Part shown: positions 36,939-45,239 of the stretch, piece after piece
How the letters are laid out: each line of letters opens with the position of its first letter
Position numbering within the stretch: the stretch's first letter is position 1
Assembly: GCF_025370255.1 (NCBI RefSeq)
Contig: NZ_JAMTCD010000002.1
Location: 124,001 to 188,000 of the forward strand
Direction: 5' to 3'
DNA length: 64,000 nucleotides
DNA from: Shewanella holmiensis
GTDB lineage: Bacteria > Pseudomonadota > Gammaproteobacteria > Enterobacterales > Shewanellaceae
Notes under the pieces: generated by a model
The model's database searches: none
Told to the model about the DNA's origin: nothing
What the model saw: the letters and a program-made list of their open reading frames with translations, nothing else
Translations under genes and position numbers: made by a program

Positions 36939-37709
36939 TTACAGGTTCACTTCACCATCAATATGTTGATAATTCACTGCACCAGAGCCGGCACTATGAA
37001 TAGTTAACCCTTTCGCGTAATCAACATTGATACTGCCTGATCCATCATCTATGGTCACTAGCCCTGACACTCGCTGCACTGTCATGCTACCTGAACCATC
37101 GTTAATATCGACATTTCCATCAACGTCAGTCACTTCAATACTACCCGAACCATCTTTGATGCTGACATTACCCAATACATTGCTCGCGTGAATACTGCCT
37201 GAACCATCTTTAATCGTCAGCTGCTTCGCACCGTCTAAGGTGATGCTCCCTGAACCATCGGTAAGGATAATGTCGGCATTCATGCCTTGAATATCGATAG
37301 AACCAGACCCATCTGTGATATCCATTTTTAAGTCTTTAGGTACCGTCAGTGTCACATCAATACGCGGCGATTCTGTCCCAGTCCAATCAGAATGCTGTTC
37401 TACCTGAGCCACTAATTTAGCCAAGGTCCCTGATTTAACTAGGCTTAAAGTCACGTCTGCATCATCGTCAGCAAAAATATCAGCGCTTAAGGTAATGGCG
37501 TCAGTATTTTCATCACCTTTAATAATTAGCATACCAGCACCTGTGTCTGCGACAAGTTGCTCAATATCCACGCTAGAGAGACTCAGCACTTGTTGTTTTT
37601 GTTCCAGATCGCTGGCAATGCTATACGACACATTAAAGACATCGGTATACATGACTAATAGTGCAGCTGCTGCGCCCACTAATACGAATTTGGTTTTCAT
37701 GGTGGCCAT
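36939..37709 (-). CDS. DUF4097-like beta-repeat protein with DGSGS repeats
   Basis: ATG 37709 is preferred: AAGGA lies about 9 bases upstream, too near for ATG 37718. The 256-residue protein has a membrane-spanning or signal N-terminus (KFVLVGAAAALLVMYTDVF), then about 100 residues, then a tandem array in which DGSGSI/M recurs six times at about 18-21 residue steps, with a last degenerate AGSGAV. Each unit reads as two short strands separated by the turn DGSGS, giving a right-handed beta-helix-like ladder. This matches DUF4097-type (putative adhesin) proteins. It is probably periplasmic or secreted; function unknown. Confidence 0.86.
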   Translation of the reverse strand: MATMKTKFVLVGAAAALLVMYTDVFNVSYSIASDLEQKQQVLSLSSVDIEQLVADTGAGMLIIKGDENTDAITLSADIFADDDADVTLSLVKSGTLAKLVAQVEQHSDWTGTESPRIDVTLTVPKDLKMDITDGSGSIDIQGMNADIILTDGSGSITLDGAKQLTIKDGSGSIHASNVLGNVSIKDGSGSIEVTDVDGNVDINDGSGSMTVQRVSGLVTIDDGSGSINVDYAKGLTIHSAGSGAVNYQHIDGEVNL

Positions 37710-37990
37710 GTTGTTCATCCTTGTTGTTTAATTGGCTTATATAGCATCAAGTCGATAAATAGCCTGTGGTGATTTAGGCCACTTGTCATAATGATGCAAG
37801 GTTAATAACAGATACTAAGCAATTCACGCGCCAAAATTTAAGTTATTGTTTTATATTACATATGACAAAGTTTAATCTGACATCATAAGTCAAAAACACT
37901 AACAGTTACGACTTTTCACTCATTTCATTGATACACATCTGCTATCATGACGGTTATATTTGTATCAATACAATCAGTAAAACGCATCAT

Positions 37991-38548
37991 ATGACACAAC
38001 AACATATCTCCATTCTCGTTGGCTCCAATAATCCTGTAAAAATTGCCGCCGCGCGCGATGCCATAGGTCAGTATTTTCCAGATGCTCATATTGAGTGTCA
38101 CGGCATGCACGCTCCCTCTTTGGTTGCGGATCAACCAATGACCGAAGCAGAAACTAAATTAGGCGCAATTAATCGGGCAAAGTTTTGTCAGCAACATGCA
38201 ATAGCGACCCATCAGCCCGCCAATTTTTATATTGCGATGGAAGGTGGTGTGGACCAATTTGATCATGGTGCCGCTACTTTTGCTTATATGGCCATAATCC
38301 ATCAGGATAAATTAAGCATTGGCCGCAGCGCATTGTTGCCCTTGCCGCCAAAAGTCTTTCAAGCACTAGAAGCCGGGGAAGAGCTAGGCCATGTCATGGA
38401 CAGATTGTTTAATACTGAAAATATTAAGCAAAAAGGTGGCGCTATAGGCTTGCTTACACAGGGCTTAGCTACTCGTGGCAGTATTTATACTCAAGCCATA
38501 GTGTTAGCTATGGCGCCTTTTATCAAACCAGCATTTTTTGCTGAATAA
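37991..38548 (+). CDS. yjjX: Inosine/xanthosine triphosphatase YjjX
   Basis: ATG 37991 matches the family start; the 37928 ATG adds an unlikely leader. The 185-residue protein has the YjjX pattern ISILVGSNNPVKIAAARDA near the N-terminus, YIAMEGGVDQ in the middle and GGAIGLLTQGLATRGSIYTQ near the end. It hydrolyses ITP and XTP, keeping non-canonical purines out of nucleic acids. It lies 30 bases before a GNAT gene on the same strand. Confidence 0.93.
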   Translation: MTQQHISILVGSNNPVKIAAARDAIGQYFPDAHIECHGMHAPSLVADQPMTEAETKLGAINRAKFCQQHAIATHQPANFYIAMEGGVDQFDHGAATFAYMAIIHQDKLSIGRSALLPLPPKVFQALEAGEELGHVMDRLFNTENIKQKGGAIGLLTQGLATRGSIYTQAIVLAMAPFIKPAFFAE

Positions 38549-38578
38549 TTAACGATATCCCTTGTTGAGTAATTCATT

Positions 38579-39067
38579 ATGTCTACAGCCTCACCCATAA
38601 TTAGAGTATTAACCGCCAATGATGATGCAGGAATTGCGAGTGTGATCCGCTTAGTGTCAGCAGAATATGGGCTCACTCCTGATAAAGGGTTTAGTGTTGC
38701 AGACAAAACCTTAGATAGCTTAAGTCAGGTTTATAACCGTGATAACGCCTGTTATTGGGTTATCGAACTTGATGGCAAAATTATGGGTGGCGCTGGTGTG
38801 GCTCCTTTGGCAGGGAACACTGCAATTTGTGAGCTTCAAAAGATGTATTTTATGCCTGAAGCGCGCGGTAAAGGACTTGCTAAGACCTTGTCTAACTTGA
38901 CCTTTGAATTTGCTAAAACACAGGGCTTTACACAAATATATTTAGAAACCACCGCGGTATTGGTTGAAGCCTTAGCCTTATATAAAACCCTGGGATTTGA
39001 TAGCTGCAAACACTTAGGTGAAACTGGGCATGATGCCTGTGAAATCGCGATGATAAAAACACTTTAA
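38579..39067 (+). CDS. GNAT family N-acetyltransferase
   Basis: The 162-residue protein has an N-terminal IIRVLTANDDAGIASVIRLV helix-strand, the CELQKMYFMPEARGKGLAKT acetyl-CoA signature (RGKGLAK) and a late ALALYKTLGFDSC strand. Substrate unknown. It follows yjjX closely and could be co-transcribed. Confidence 0.91.
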   Translation: MSTASPIIRVLTANDDAGIASVIRLVSAEYGLTPDKGFSVADKTLDSLSQVYNRDNACYWVIELDGKIMGGAGVAPLAGNTAICELQKMYFMPEARGKGLAKTLSNLTFEFAKTQGFTQIYLETTAVLVEALALYKTLGFDSCKHLGETGHDACEIAMIKTL

Positions 39068-39221
39068 TCGACTCGCTTGCTCTACATCTGGTCATACACG
39101 ATTGAACACCAAAAGGTTTAGCTGGTTTTTTAAGCAACATATTTACTGATGAATCAATAACCTTTGCAATCTGCGCAAAGCTTGATAGCCTCAAAGCATG
39201 GGTTTCCATCAGGAGGATGAT

Positions 39222-40262
39222 ATGGAATATCGACGTCTTGGGCATTCAAGCCTAGAAGTAAGCAAGATCTGTTTAGGTACCATGACTTGGGGTGAACAGA
39301 ATACTGAGTCAGAAGCATTCGAACAATTAGACTACGCCATTGGCCAAGGTATTAACTTTATTGATACCGCAGAAATGTATCCCGTGCCACCAACGGCAGA
39401 AACTCAGGGGGAAACTGAGCGTATTTTAGGGCGCTACCTAAAAGCCCAAGGCAACCGGGACGAACTTATTATTGCCAGCAAAGTGGCCGCGCCAGGCCTT
39501 AAAGGGGATTACATTCGCCCGAATATGGCATTGAACTGGCGTAACATCCATCAGGCAGTTGAAGACTCACTCGCGCGCATGCAAATCGATACTATCGACT
39601 TGTATCAAGTCCACTGGCCAGATAGAAACACCAACTATTTTGGCGATATGATGTATAGCCATAATGACAAAGAACATTACACGCCGATTTTAGAAACACT
39701 TGAAGCGCTTGCTGAAGTAGTTAAGCAAGGAAAAGTGCGCTATATCGGTATTTCAAACGAAACGCCTTGGGGCTTTATGCAATACCTGCGTTTAGCTGAG
39801 AAACATGATTTACCGCGTATTGTGAGTATACAAAATCCGTATAACTTACTGAATCGTAGTTTTGAAATTGGCATGTCTGAAATTAGCTTGCGTGAAAATG
39901 TGCCCTTGTTACCCTACTCGCCATTAGCCTTTGGTGCCTTAACAGGTAAATATGAAAATGACCAATGGCCAGAAGGCGCAAGATTAACCATTCATAAGCG
40001 TTTTGCTCGCTATAACAGTACGCCAATGGCACTGCAAGCGACTCAAGCTTACGTTGATTTAGCCAGAGAATTTGGCTTAAGTCCTGCTCAAATGGCATTA
40101 GCTTTTGTTAATTCGCGCCAATTTGTGGCATCCAACATTATCGGCGCGACAAACTTACATCAGTTAAAAGAAAATATAGACAGCCATAACGTCATCTTGT
40201 CTGACGAAATGTCAGCACGATTAAATGAACTGGCGCATTTGTACCGGTTCCCATGTCCATAA
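39222..40262 (+). CDS. tas: NADP(H)-dependent aldo-keto reductase Tas
   Basis: ATG 39222 has the strong site AGGAGG; ATG 39198 sits before it. The 346-residue TIM-barrel enzyme has the AKR motifs GQGINFIDTAEMYPVPP (catalytic Asp and Tyr), an IIASKVAAPG lysine strand and the IDTIDLYQVHWPDR histidine segment. It is close in length to E. coli Tas, an AKR of uncertain physiological substrate. The C-terminal NADP-binding region includes VASNIIGATNLHQLKENI. It is followed by a terminator. Confidence 0.93.
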   Translation: MEYRRLGHSSLEVSKICLGTMTWGEQNTESEAFEQLDYAIGQGINFIDTAEMYPVPPTAETQGETERILGRYLKAQGNRDELIIASKVAAPGLKGDYIRPNMALNWRNIHQAVEDSLARMQIDTIDLYQVHWPDRNTNYFGDMMYSHNDKEHYTPILETLEALAEVVKQGKVRYIGISNETPWGFMQYLRLAEKHDLPRIVSIQNPYNLLNRSFEIGMSEISLRENVPLLPYSPLAFGALTGKYENDQWPEGARLTIHKRFARYNSTPMALQATQAYVDLAREFGLSPAQMALAFVNSRQFVASNIIGATNLHQLKENIDSHNVILSDEMSARLNELAHLYRFPCP

Positions 40263-40292
40263 CGTTGGCTTAAATTAGGTTAACCTTGCATT

Positions 40293-40328
40293 AGGCATCA
40301 ATATCATTGAAGATCTTGATGCCTTTTT
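40293..40328 (+). terminator. Intrinsic terminator after tas
   Basis: AGGCATCAATATC pairs with GATCTTGATGCCT (one mismatch) around ATTGAA and runs into T5. Confidence 0.85.
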
Positions 40329-40344
40329 AATGAGTGTTAAGTGA

Positions 40345-41577
40345 ATGACCGATAGCCAATTTGATCATCAAGCCATACGAAGCCAATTTCCTGCGCTGCA
40401 ACAACAGCTAGGCGATAATCCTCTGTGTTACTTAGATACTGCTGCTACCAGCCAAAAGCCGCAGTGTGTCATTGATGCAATGAACCACTATTATCGCCTT
40501 GATAATGCCAATGTTCACCGCGCCGCACATCAATTAGCTGCAAGGGCGACGCTGCAATATGAACAAGTTCGCGCACAGGTTCAGGGCTTTATTAATGCCG
40601 CCTCAACTCAGCAAGTTATCTTTACCCATGGGACGACTGAATCAATCAACATGGTGGCGCATGGGTTAACAGACTTATTCAAAGCCGGTGATGTGATTCT
40701 GGTGGATAGCGCTGCCCATCATGCGAATATTGTTCCCTGGCAGGCCCTTGCTCAACGTACCGGAGCCAAAGTCATCCCTATCCCGCTGGACGCCAATGGC
40801 TGCCTTAACCTTAGCGCTTATGACGCGTTATTAACCCAAGTCCCAAAACTGGTGGCACTGTCGCATGTCACCAACGCCATGGGCACAATAAACCCTGTCA
40901 AAGCCATGGTTGCCAAAGCCAATAATGTCGGCGCCATGACCTTAATTGATGGCGCGCAAGCGGTGGCGCATCTTAATGTTGATGTACAAGCCATTGATTG
41001 TGATTATTATGTTTTTTCAGGCCATAAAATGTATGGCCCAACCGGAGTAGGCATACTTTACGGTAAACTTGATGCGTTAGAAAAATTAACCCCTATGCTG
41101 ACTGGCGGAGAAATGATCAAAACTGTCAGCTTTGAGGGAACCTCTTACACAGAACTCCCTAATAGGTTAGAAGCCGGCACCCCTGCCATTTCAGCAGTGA
41201 TAGGGTTAGGTGCAGCTATTACGTTTTTATCTGAATTACCTCAAGCGCTTATTCATCAGCATGAACAGCAATTAATTGGCTATCTTCAGCAACAGTTAAG
41301 CCAATTAAGCGATATTAGCGTATATGGAGTAACGCCAAACAATGACAATATTGGTGCTGTGGCTTTTAATCTGGCCGATGAACACCATCAAGATGTAGGT
41401 ATTTTATTAGATCAGCAAGGTGTGGCGATTCGCGGCGGCCATCATTGCGCTATGCCTTTAATGCAAAGTTTGCAGATAAAAGGCTGCTGTAGAGCTTCTA
41501 TAGGCATATATAGCAACCAGCAAGATGTTGATCGCTTTATTCACGCACTGACTGAAGTAAAATCCATTCTATTGTAA
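40345..41577 (+). CDS. csdA: Cysteine desulfurase CsdA/SufS type
   Basis: The 410-residue PLP enzyme has YLDTAATSQKPQ at the start, the PLP-aspartate region LIDGAQAVAHLNVDVQ, the Schiff-base lysine in YVFSGHKMYGPTGVGILYGK cut at its end here, and the active-site cysteine in IRGGHHCAMP on the short loop of group II (SufS/CsdA) enzymes. It removes sulfur from cysteine to form a persulfide. The SufE-like partner gene starts 8 bases later, so csdA-csdE is an operon. No sufBCD is adjacent, which favours csdA over sufS. Confidence 0.95.
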   Translation: MTDSQFDHQAIRSQFPALQQQLGDNPLCYLDTAATSQKPQCVIDAMNHYYRLDNANVHRAAHQLAARATLQYEQVRAQVQGFINAASTQQVIFTHGTTESINMVAHGLTDLFKAGDVILVDSAAHHANIVPWQALAQRTGAKVIPIPLDANGCLNLSAYDALLTQVPKLVALSHVTNAMGTINPVKAMVAKANNVGAMTLIDGAQAVAHLNVDVQAIDCDYYVFSGHKMYGPTGVGILYGKLDALEKLTPMLTGGEMIKTVSFEGTSYTELPNRLEAGTPAISAVIGLGAAITFLSELPQALIHQHEQQLIGYLQQQLSQLSDISVYGVTPNNDNIGAVAFNLADEHHQDVGILLDQQGVAIRGGHHCAMPLMQSLQIKGCCRASIGIYSNQQDVDRFIHALTEVKSILL

Positions 41578-41585
41578 GGCCAAAC

Positions 41586-42041
41586 ATGACAAACAACGCC
41601 ATACCACAACCAGCTTCAAGCTTGTTCTCCCCCCTATCAGAAGACGTGCTCAACAGCGCTAAATTGATAGAACAGGCCAATAACTGGCAAGAGAAATACC
41701 GCCAAATAATGTTATTAGGCAAAAAACTGCCAAACTTAGCGGATGAATTGCGCCATGAATGCGCTCAGGTAAAAGGCTGTGAAAGCCAGGCTTGGTTATA
41801 CCATTGTCAAATTGATGGCCAACATTTTTACCTAGCCGACAGCGATGCGCGTATAGTCAAAGGATTGATTGGCTTGTTACTTGTGGCAACACAAGGACGA
41901 ACCAGCAGCGAAATTGCCCAGTTTGATATTGCAGTGTATTTCGAAAACTTAGGATTAAACGGACAATTAAGCCCATCGCGGACCAATGGATTACATGCGT
42001 TAGCGCAGGCCATTGCCCGTTACGCAACCGAGACAAATTAA
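41586..42041 (+). CDS. csdE: Sulfur acceptor protein CsdE/SufE type
   Basis: The 151-residue protein has the SufE fold with the acceptor cysteine in CAQVKGCESQAWLYHCQIDG and a C-terminal ENLGLNGQLSPSRTNGLHAL typical of SufE/CsdE. It takes persulfide sulfur from the desulfurase encoded directly upstream and passes it to further carriers. AAGG precedes the ATG. Confidence 0.94.
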   Translation: MTNNAIPQPASSLFSPLSEDVLNSAKLIEQANNWQEKYRQIMLLGKKLPNLADELRHECAQVKGCESQAWLYHCQIDGQHFYLADSDARIVKGLIGLLLVATQGRTSSEIAQFDIAVYFENLGLNGQLSPSRTNGLHALAQAIARYATETN

Positions 42042-42056
42042 AAGGATAAATCGTTA

Positions 42057-43217
42057 ATGTCACATGACTTGCTCACCCGCCGTAAATTACTTAAAGGCCT
42101 TGGCGCAGCAGCGTTATGTAGTCCATTTATCTCTCAGCAAGCCTGGGCTGTTGACCACCGCCCTTTATTTATCGACGGTTTATCTTTTTTACCCAAAGAT
42201 ATTAATGATGTAAAAGCCTCTAAGCTAAGCGCGTTTATTGCCGACATATCAGACATTGAAGCCATCAAACAAGCTGACGGCACCACCAATTACAAGCGCA
42301 GCTATAATGCCTGCATCAAAAGCATTAAAGCAGCAAAAGCCATCGTCGATGCCAACCCTGATGTCTATCTACAGGGACAAAGTGGTTTAGATATTAGCAG
42401 AGCATTTGACTCAAAGCGCACCGCAGTATTTTTTCAAATCCAGGGTGCAGATTGTGTTGAAAATGACAGTAGTCAAACCAATTGGCAGCAATTGGAAGAA
42501 TTCAAACAACAAGGTTTACGCGTATTACAACTGACCCACCATTATGGTAATCGTTTTGCTGGCGGGGCTCTCGATAATAATGGTAAAACCGGATTAAATT
42601 TACCCCTAACGCCCGCTGGACATGAGTTAATCGAAGCGCTGAACCATCGTCATATGTTAATAGATGTCAGCCACTCCAGTCCTAAAACAGCGCTGGATAC
42701 AGCAAAAGCCAGCAAAAGCCCAATCGTTCAAAGCCATGGCGCGGCGAGAAGTATTGTTAATCATGCCCGCTGCTCACCCGACGAAGTGATACGTGCTATC
42801 GCTGATACCGGTGGCGTGTTTGGCATTTTTATGATGAGTTTTTGGTTAACCAATCGGCCTGTTCCGACTATTAACGATTACATTAAACAGATAGATCATG
42901 TGGTAAGAATTGCAGGCGTAGACAGTGTTGCCATTGCCAATGATTATCCGCTGCGTGGTCAAGAGAACCTATTAAAGCTGAATAATGATAATGCAGAAGG
43001 GGTGAAAGAGTACTTAGATTGGTGGCACAGTTTACGGGCTAAAAATGTGCTCGGTTTTGATGTGGAGCCTAAGCATGTGGTGATCCCAGAATTAAACACC
43101 ATTGAACGTATGAGCCGCATTGATGATGCATTAAAAAAAGCCCGCTTTAAGTCATCGGATAGAGATCGCATTATGGGAGGTAATTGGCAACGTGTATTAA
43201 ATCAAGTATTGATTTAA
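42057..43217 (+). CDS. Exported M19 dipeptidase homologue with altered metal site
   Basis: The 386-residue protein starts with a twin-arginine signal (TRRKLLKGLGAAALCSPF, ending near AWA) and has a renal-dipeptidase (M19) barrel. The signature positions deviate. The HxD motif expected after the first strand (DGHxD) reads DGLSF (Leu42, Phe44). The bridging glutamate in the usual EG reads QG (IQGADC, Gln129). The later histidines are kept in LIDVSHSS (His206) and QSHGAA (His227), and an aspartate in IANDYP. Loss of three ligands suggests a non-canonical metal site or loss of activity. AAGGA precedes the ATG and it follows csdE by 15 bases. Confidence 0.85.
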   Translation: MSHDLLTRRKLLKGLGAAALCSPFISQQAWAVDHRPLFIDGLSFLPKDINDVKASKLSAFIADISDIEAIKQADGTTNYKRSYNACIKSIKAAKAIVDANPDVYLQGQSGLDISRAFDSKRTAVFFQIQGADCVENDSSQTNWQQLEEFKQQGLRVLQLTHHYGNRFAGGALDNNGKTGLNLPLTPAGHELIEALNHRHMLIDVSHSSPKTALDTAKASKSPIVQSHGAARSIVNHARCSPDEVIRAIADTGGVFGIFMMSFWLTNRPVPTINDYIKQIDHVVRIAGVDSVAIANDYPLRGQENLLKLNNDNAEGVKEYLDWWHSLRAKNVLGFDVEPKHVVIPELNTIERMSRIDDALKKARFKSSDRDRIMGGNWQRVLNQVLI

Positions 43218-43277
43218 TACACTATTTAGGCCTAAATGAATAATCAAATATTGATATAACCACTCAAAAGGATTCGC

Positions 43278-44456
43278 ATGGAAAACCTTACAATCAAGCC
43301 TAGTTATGTCAGTTTATTCAGTTGTATTGGGCCTAAATGCGCAGATAGCTGCTGTAATGATTGGATGATTACTTTTGATAAACAAAGCTATAAAAAAACA
43401 CTGAAAAATAAATACTTAGCTGATGTTGCCAAATTTGCTTTATATGAAACCAAAGACAGTGAAAGCTCATGGGCGATAGTCAATTTAGATAAAAATGGCG
43501 CTTGCCCTTTTTTAACACCACAAAAGCTGTGTAACATTCATGCCAAAGCGGGCGAGAAAGCCCTAAGCCATACCTGTAAAACATACCCTAAACGGGATCA
43601 GTTTATTGGTCCAGATAAGTATCAAAGCCTGTATTTATCTTGCCCTGAAGTGGCACGTATAGTGTTATTTGATGACAATGCCTTTCAGTTTTCGGCTAAC
43701 GCGAGTGGCAATAAAACGGTTAACACTCCCAGCCCTGAATGGTTAGAAAAAACCTATGAATACAGTTTAGATCTATTATTAAATTCAGGATTAAGTTGGC
43801 AAGAATCGTTTTTAGCTATCGGGCTACTTGTAAAAACCAGTGACGAAGTGCGTACCAATAAAGCTAACATCGAGCAATTAGAGGTGCGTTATAACCAATT
43901 GCTCAGCATGTCGAAAATGGGCATGATCTCTAAACAATTCAACACGATTCCATATACATCACTGCCTCAAAAACACACGTTTGTCGCCATACATGATGCA
44001 TTGTGTACCATGCACTCACGAAGTACAAGGCCTAGGTTTGAATCGATTAACAACGCCATTACCGCCTTGTGTAACGAACAAAATGATTACTCAATTGAGG
44101 GGATTAATGGGATTTGGAACACCGAAGTAGAAACACAACTAACGGATCACTCTGAACTATTTACTAAATTCATTCTTTATTCAATGTTCCATAACCATTT
44201 CCCTATGCACGCAGAACATGATCCTGAACAAGTATTTCAACAACTTATCATAGACTGCTTTATGATCCGTTGTTATCTCGCTGCGACTTATGCAGCAGAA
44301 AAACAGTTAACCGAGGAAAACATTATCAAATGCTTTCAGGTTTATCATGTTGTTCGTCAACATAAACCCAAATTTATAGAACGCATAAAAAATATTTTAA
44401 GTGAGTATGACTTAACATCACTACCATCAGCGATAAGCTTACTTAAAACGCAATAA
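43278..44456 (+). CDS. FliB-like flagellin lysine N-methylase family protein
   Basis: The 392-residue protein begins with KPSYVSLFSCIGPKCADSCC, the N-terminal cysteine cluster of the flagellin lysine-N-methylase (FliB) family, followed by GACPFLTPQKLCNIHAKAGE and SHTCKTYPKRD, which add Cys and His ligands to a probable iron-sulfur or metal site. The rest is helical. FliB methylates lysines in flagellin in Salmonella. No flagellar gene lies here, so the substrate may be a flagellin encoded elsewhere or another protein. AAGGA precedes the ATG. It is followed by a terminator. Confidence 0.85.
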   Translation: MENLTIKPSYVSLFSCIGPKCADSCCNDWMITFDKQSYKKTLKNKYLADVAKFALYETKDSESSWAIVNLDKNGACPFLTPQKLCNIHAKAGEKALSHTCKTYPKRDQFIGPDKYQSLYLSCPEVARIVLFDDNAFQFSANASGNKTVNTPSPEWLEKTYEYSLDLLLNSGLSWQESFLAIGLLVKTSDEVRTNKANIEQLEVRYNQLLSMSKMGMISKQFNTIPYTSLPQKHTFVAIHDALCTMHSRSTRPRFESINNAITALCNEQNDYSIEGINGIWNTEVETQLTDHSELFTKFILYSMFHNHFPMHAEHDPEQVFQQLIIDCFMIRCYLAATYAAEKQLTEENIIKCFQVYHVVRQHKPKFIERIKNILSEYDLTSLPSAISLLKTQ

Positions 44457-44466
44457 CCTCAAAACT

Positions 44467-44500
44467 ATCGGTGTGAAATCAATCACACCGATGCTTTTTT
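44467..44500 (+). terminator. Intrinsic terminator after the FliB-like gene
   Basis: ATCGGTGTGA (44467-44476) pairs perfectly with TCACACCGAT (44483-44492) around AATCAA and is followed by a T6 run. Confidence 0.92.
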
Positions 44501-45122
44501 AAATCCCTAGTCCTGCAACCATTTTCTCGCCATCAATAACCTGTAACGCACTTAAATAGTCCACTAAAGCCTGTACCTGAGTGGCTAGATCACCTTTGCT
44601 AGTGTCTATCGTTAACTCTGCCGCGTCGGGATCTTCATAGGGTGATGAGATACCTGTAAAGTTCGCAATTTCACCTTTACGCGCTTTGGCATACAAGCCT
44701 TTAGGATCTCGAGACTCACACACGCTAAGTGGTGTTGAAACATGCACTTCAATGAACTTACCTTCAGGAAATAAGCCTCTTACGCGCTCACGCTCGGCAC
44801 GGGTGGGTGAAATAAATGCCGAAAGCACAACCAGCCCAGCATCAACCATCAACTTAGCGACTTCGCCAACACGACGTAAATTTTCATCGCGATCATCTAG
44901 GCTAAATCCTAAGTCTTTACACAAACCATGGCGAACATTATCACCATCAAGTAAATAAGTATGAAAGCCGGCCTCAAATAAGGCATGTTCTAATGCGCCA
45001 GCTAATGTTGATTTTCCTGAGCCTGATAAGCCTGTAAACCATAATAACACTGGATTTTGATTCTTTTGACGCCCACGAGCGGCTTGATCTATTTCATGCT
45101 GATGCCAAACGATATCAGTCAT
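44499..45122 (-). CDS. cysC: Adenylylsulfate (APS) kinase
   Basis: ATG 45122 has AAGGAG 6 bases upstream; the earlier ATG at 45164 lacks a site. The 207-residue kinase has the P-loop [31 protein letters not shown] and the [13 protein letters not shown] segment. It phosphorylates APS to PAPS. It lies about 115 bases below the transporter gene and closes the cobA-cysDN cluster. Confidence 0.96.
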   Translation of the reverse strand: MTDIVWHQHEIDQAARGRQKNQNPVLLWFTGLSGSGKSTLAGALEHALFEAGFHTYLLDGDNVRHGLCKDLGFSLDDRDENLRRVGEVAKLMVDAGLVVLSAFISPTRAERERVRGLFPEGKFIEVHVSTPLSVCESRDPKGLYAKARKGEIANFTGISSPYEDPDAAELTIDTSKGDLATQVQALVDYLSALQVIDGEKMVAGLGI

Positions 45123-45239
45123 AACAACTCCTTTTATGCCGTAATTCGATACGACATATAACAACTAAAATTCAATTCTTAACCCCAACGGTGGATCAAA
45201 AATGAGGTAAATTAATGTTTGCCCGACCTTATATGATGC

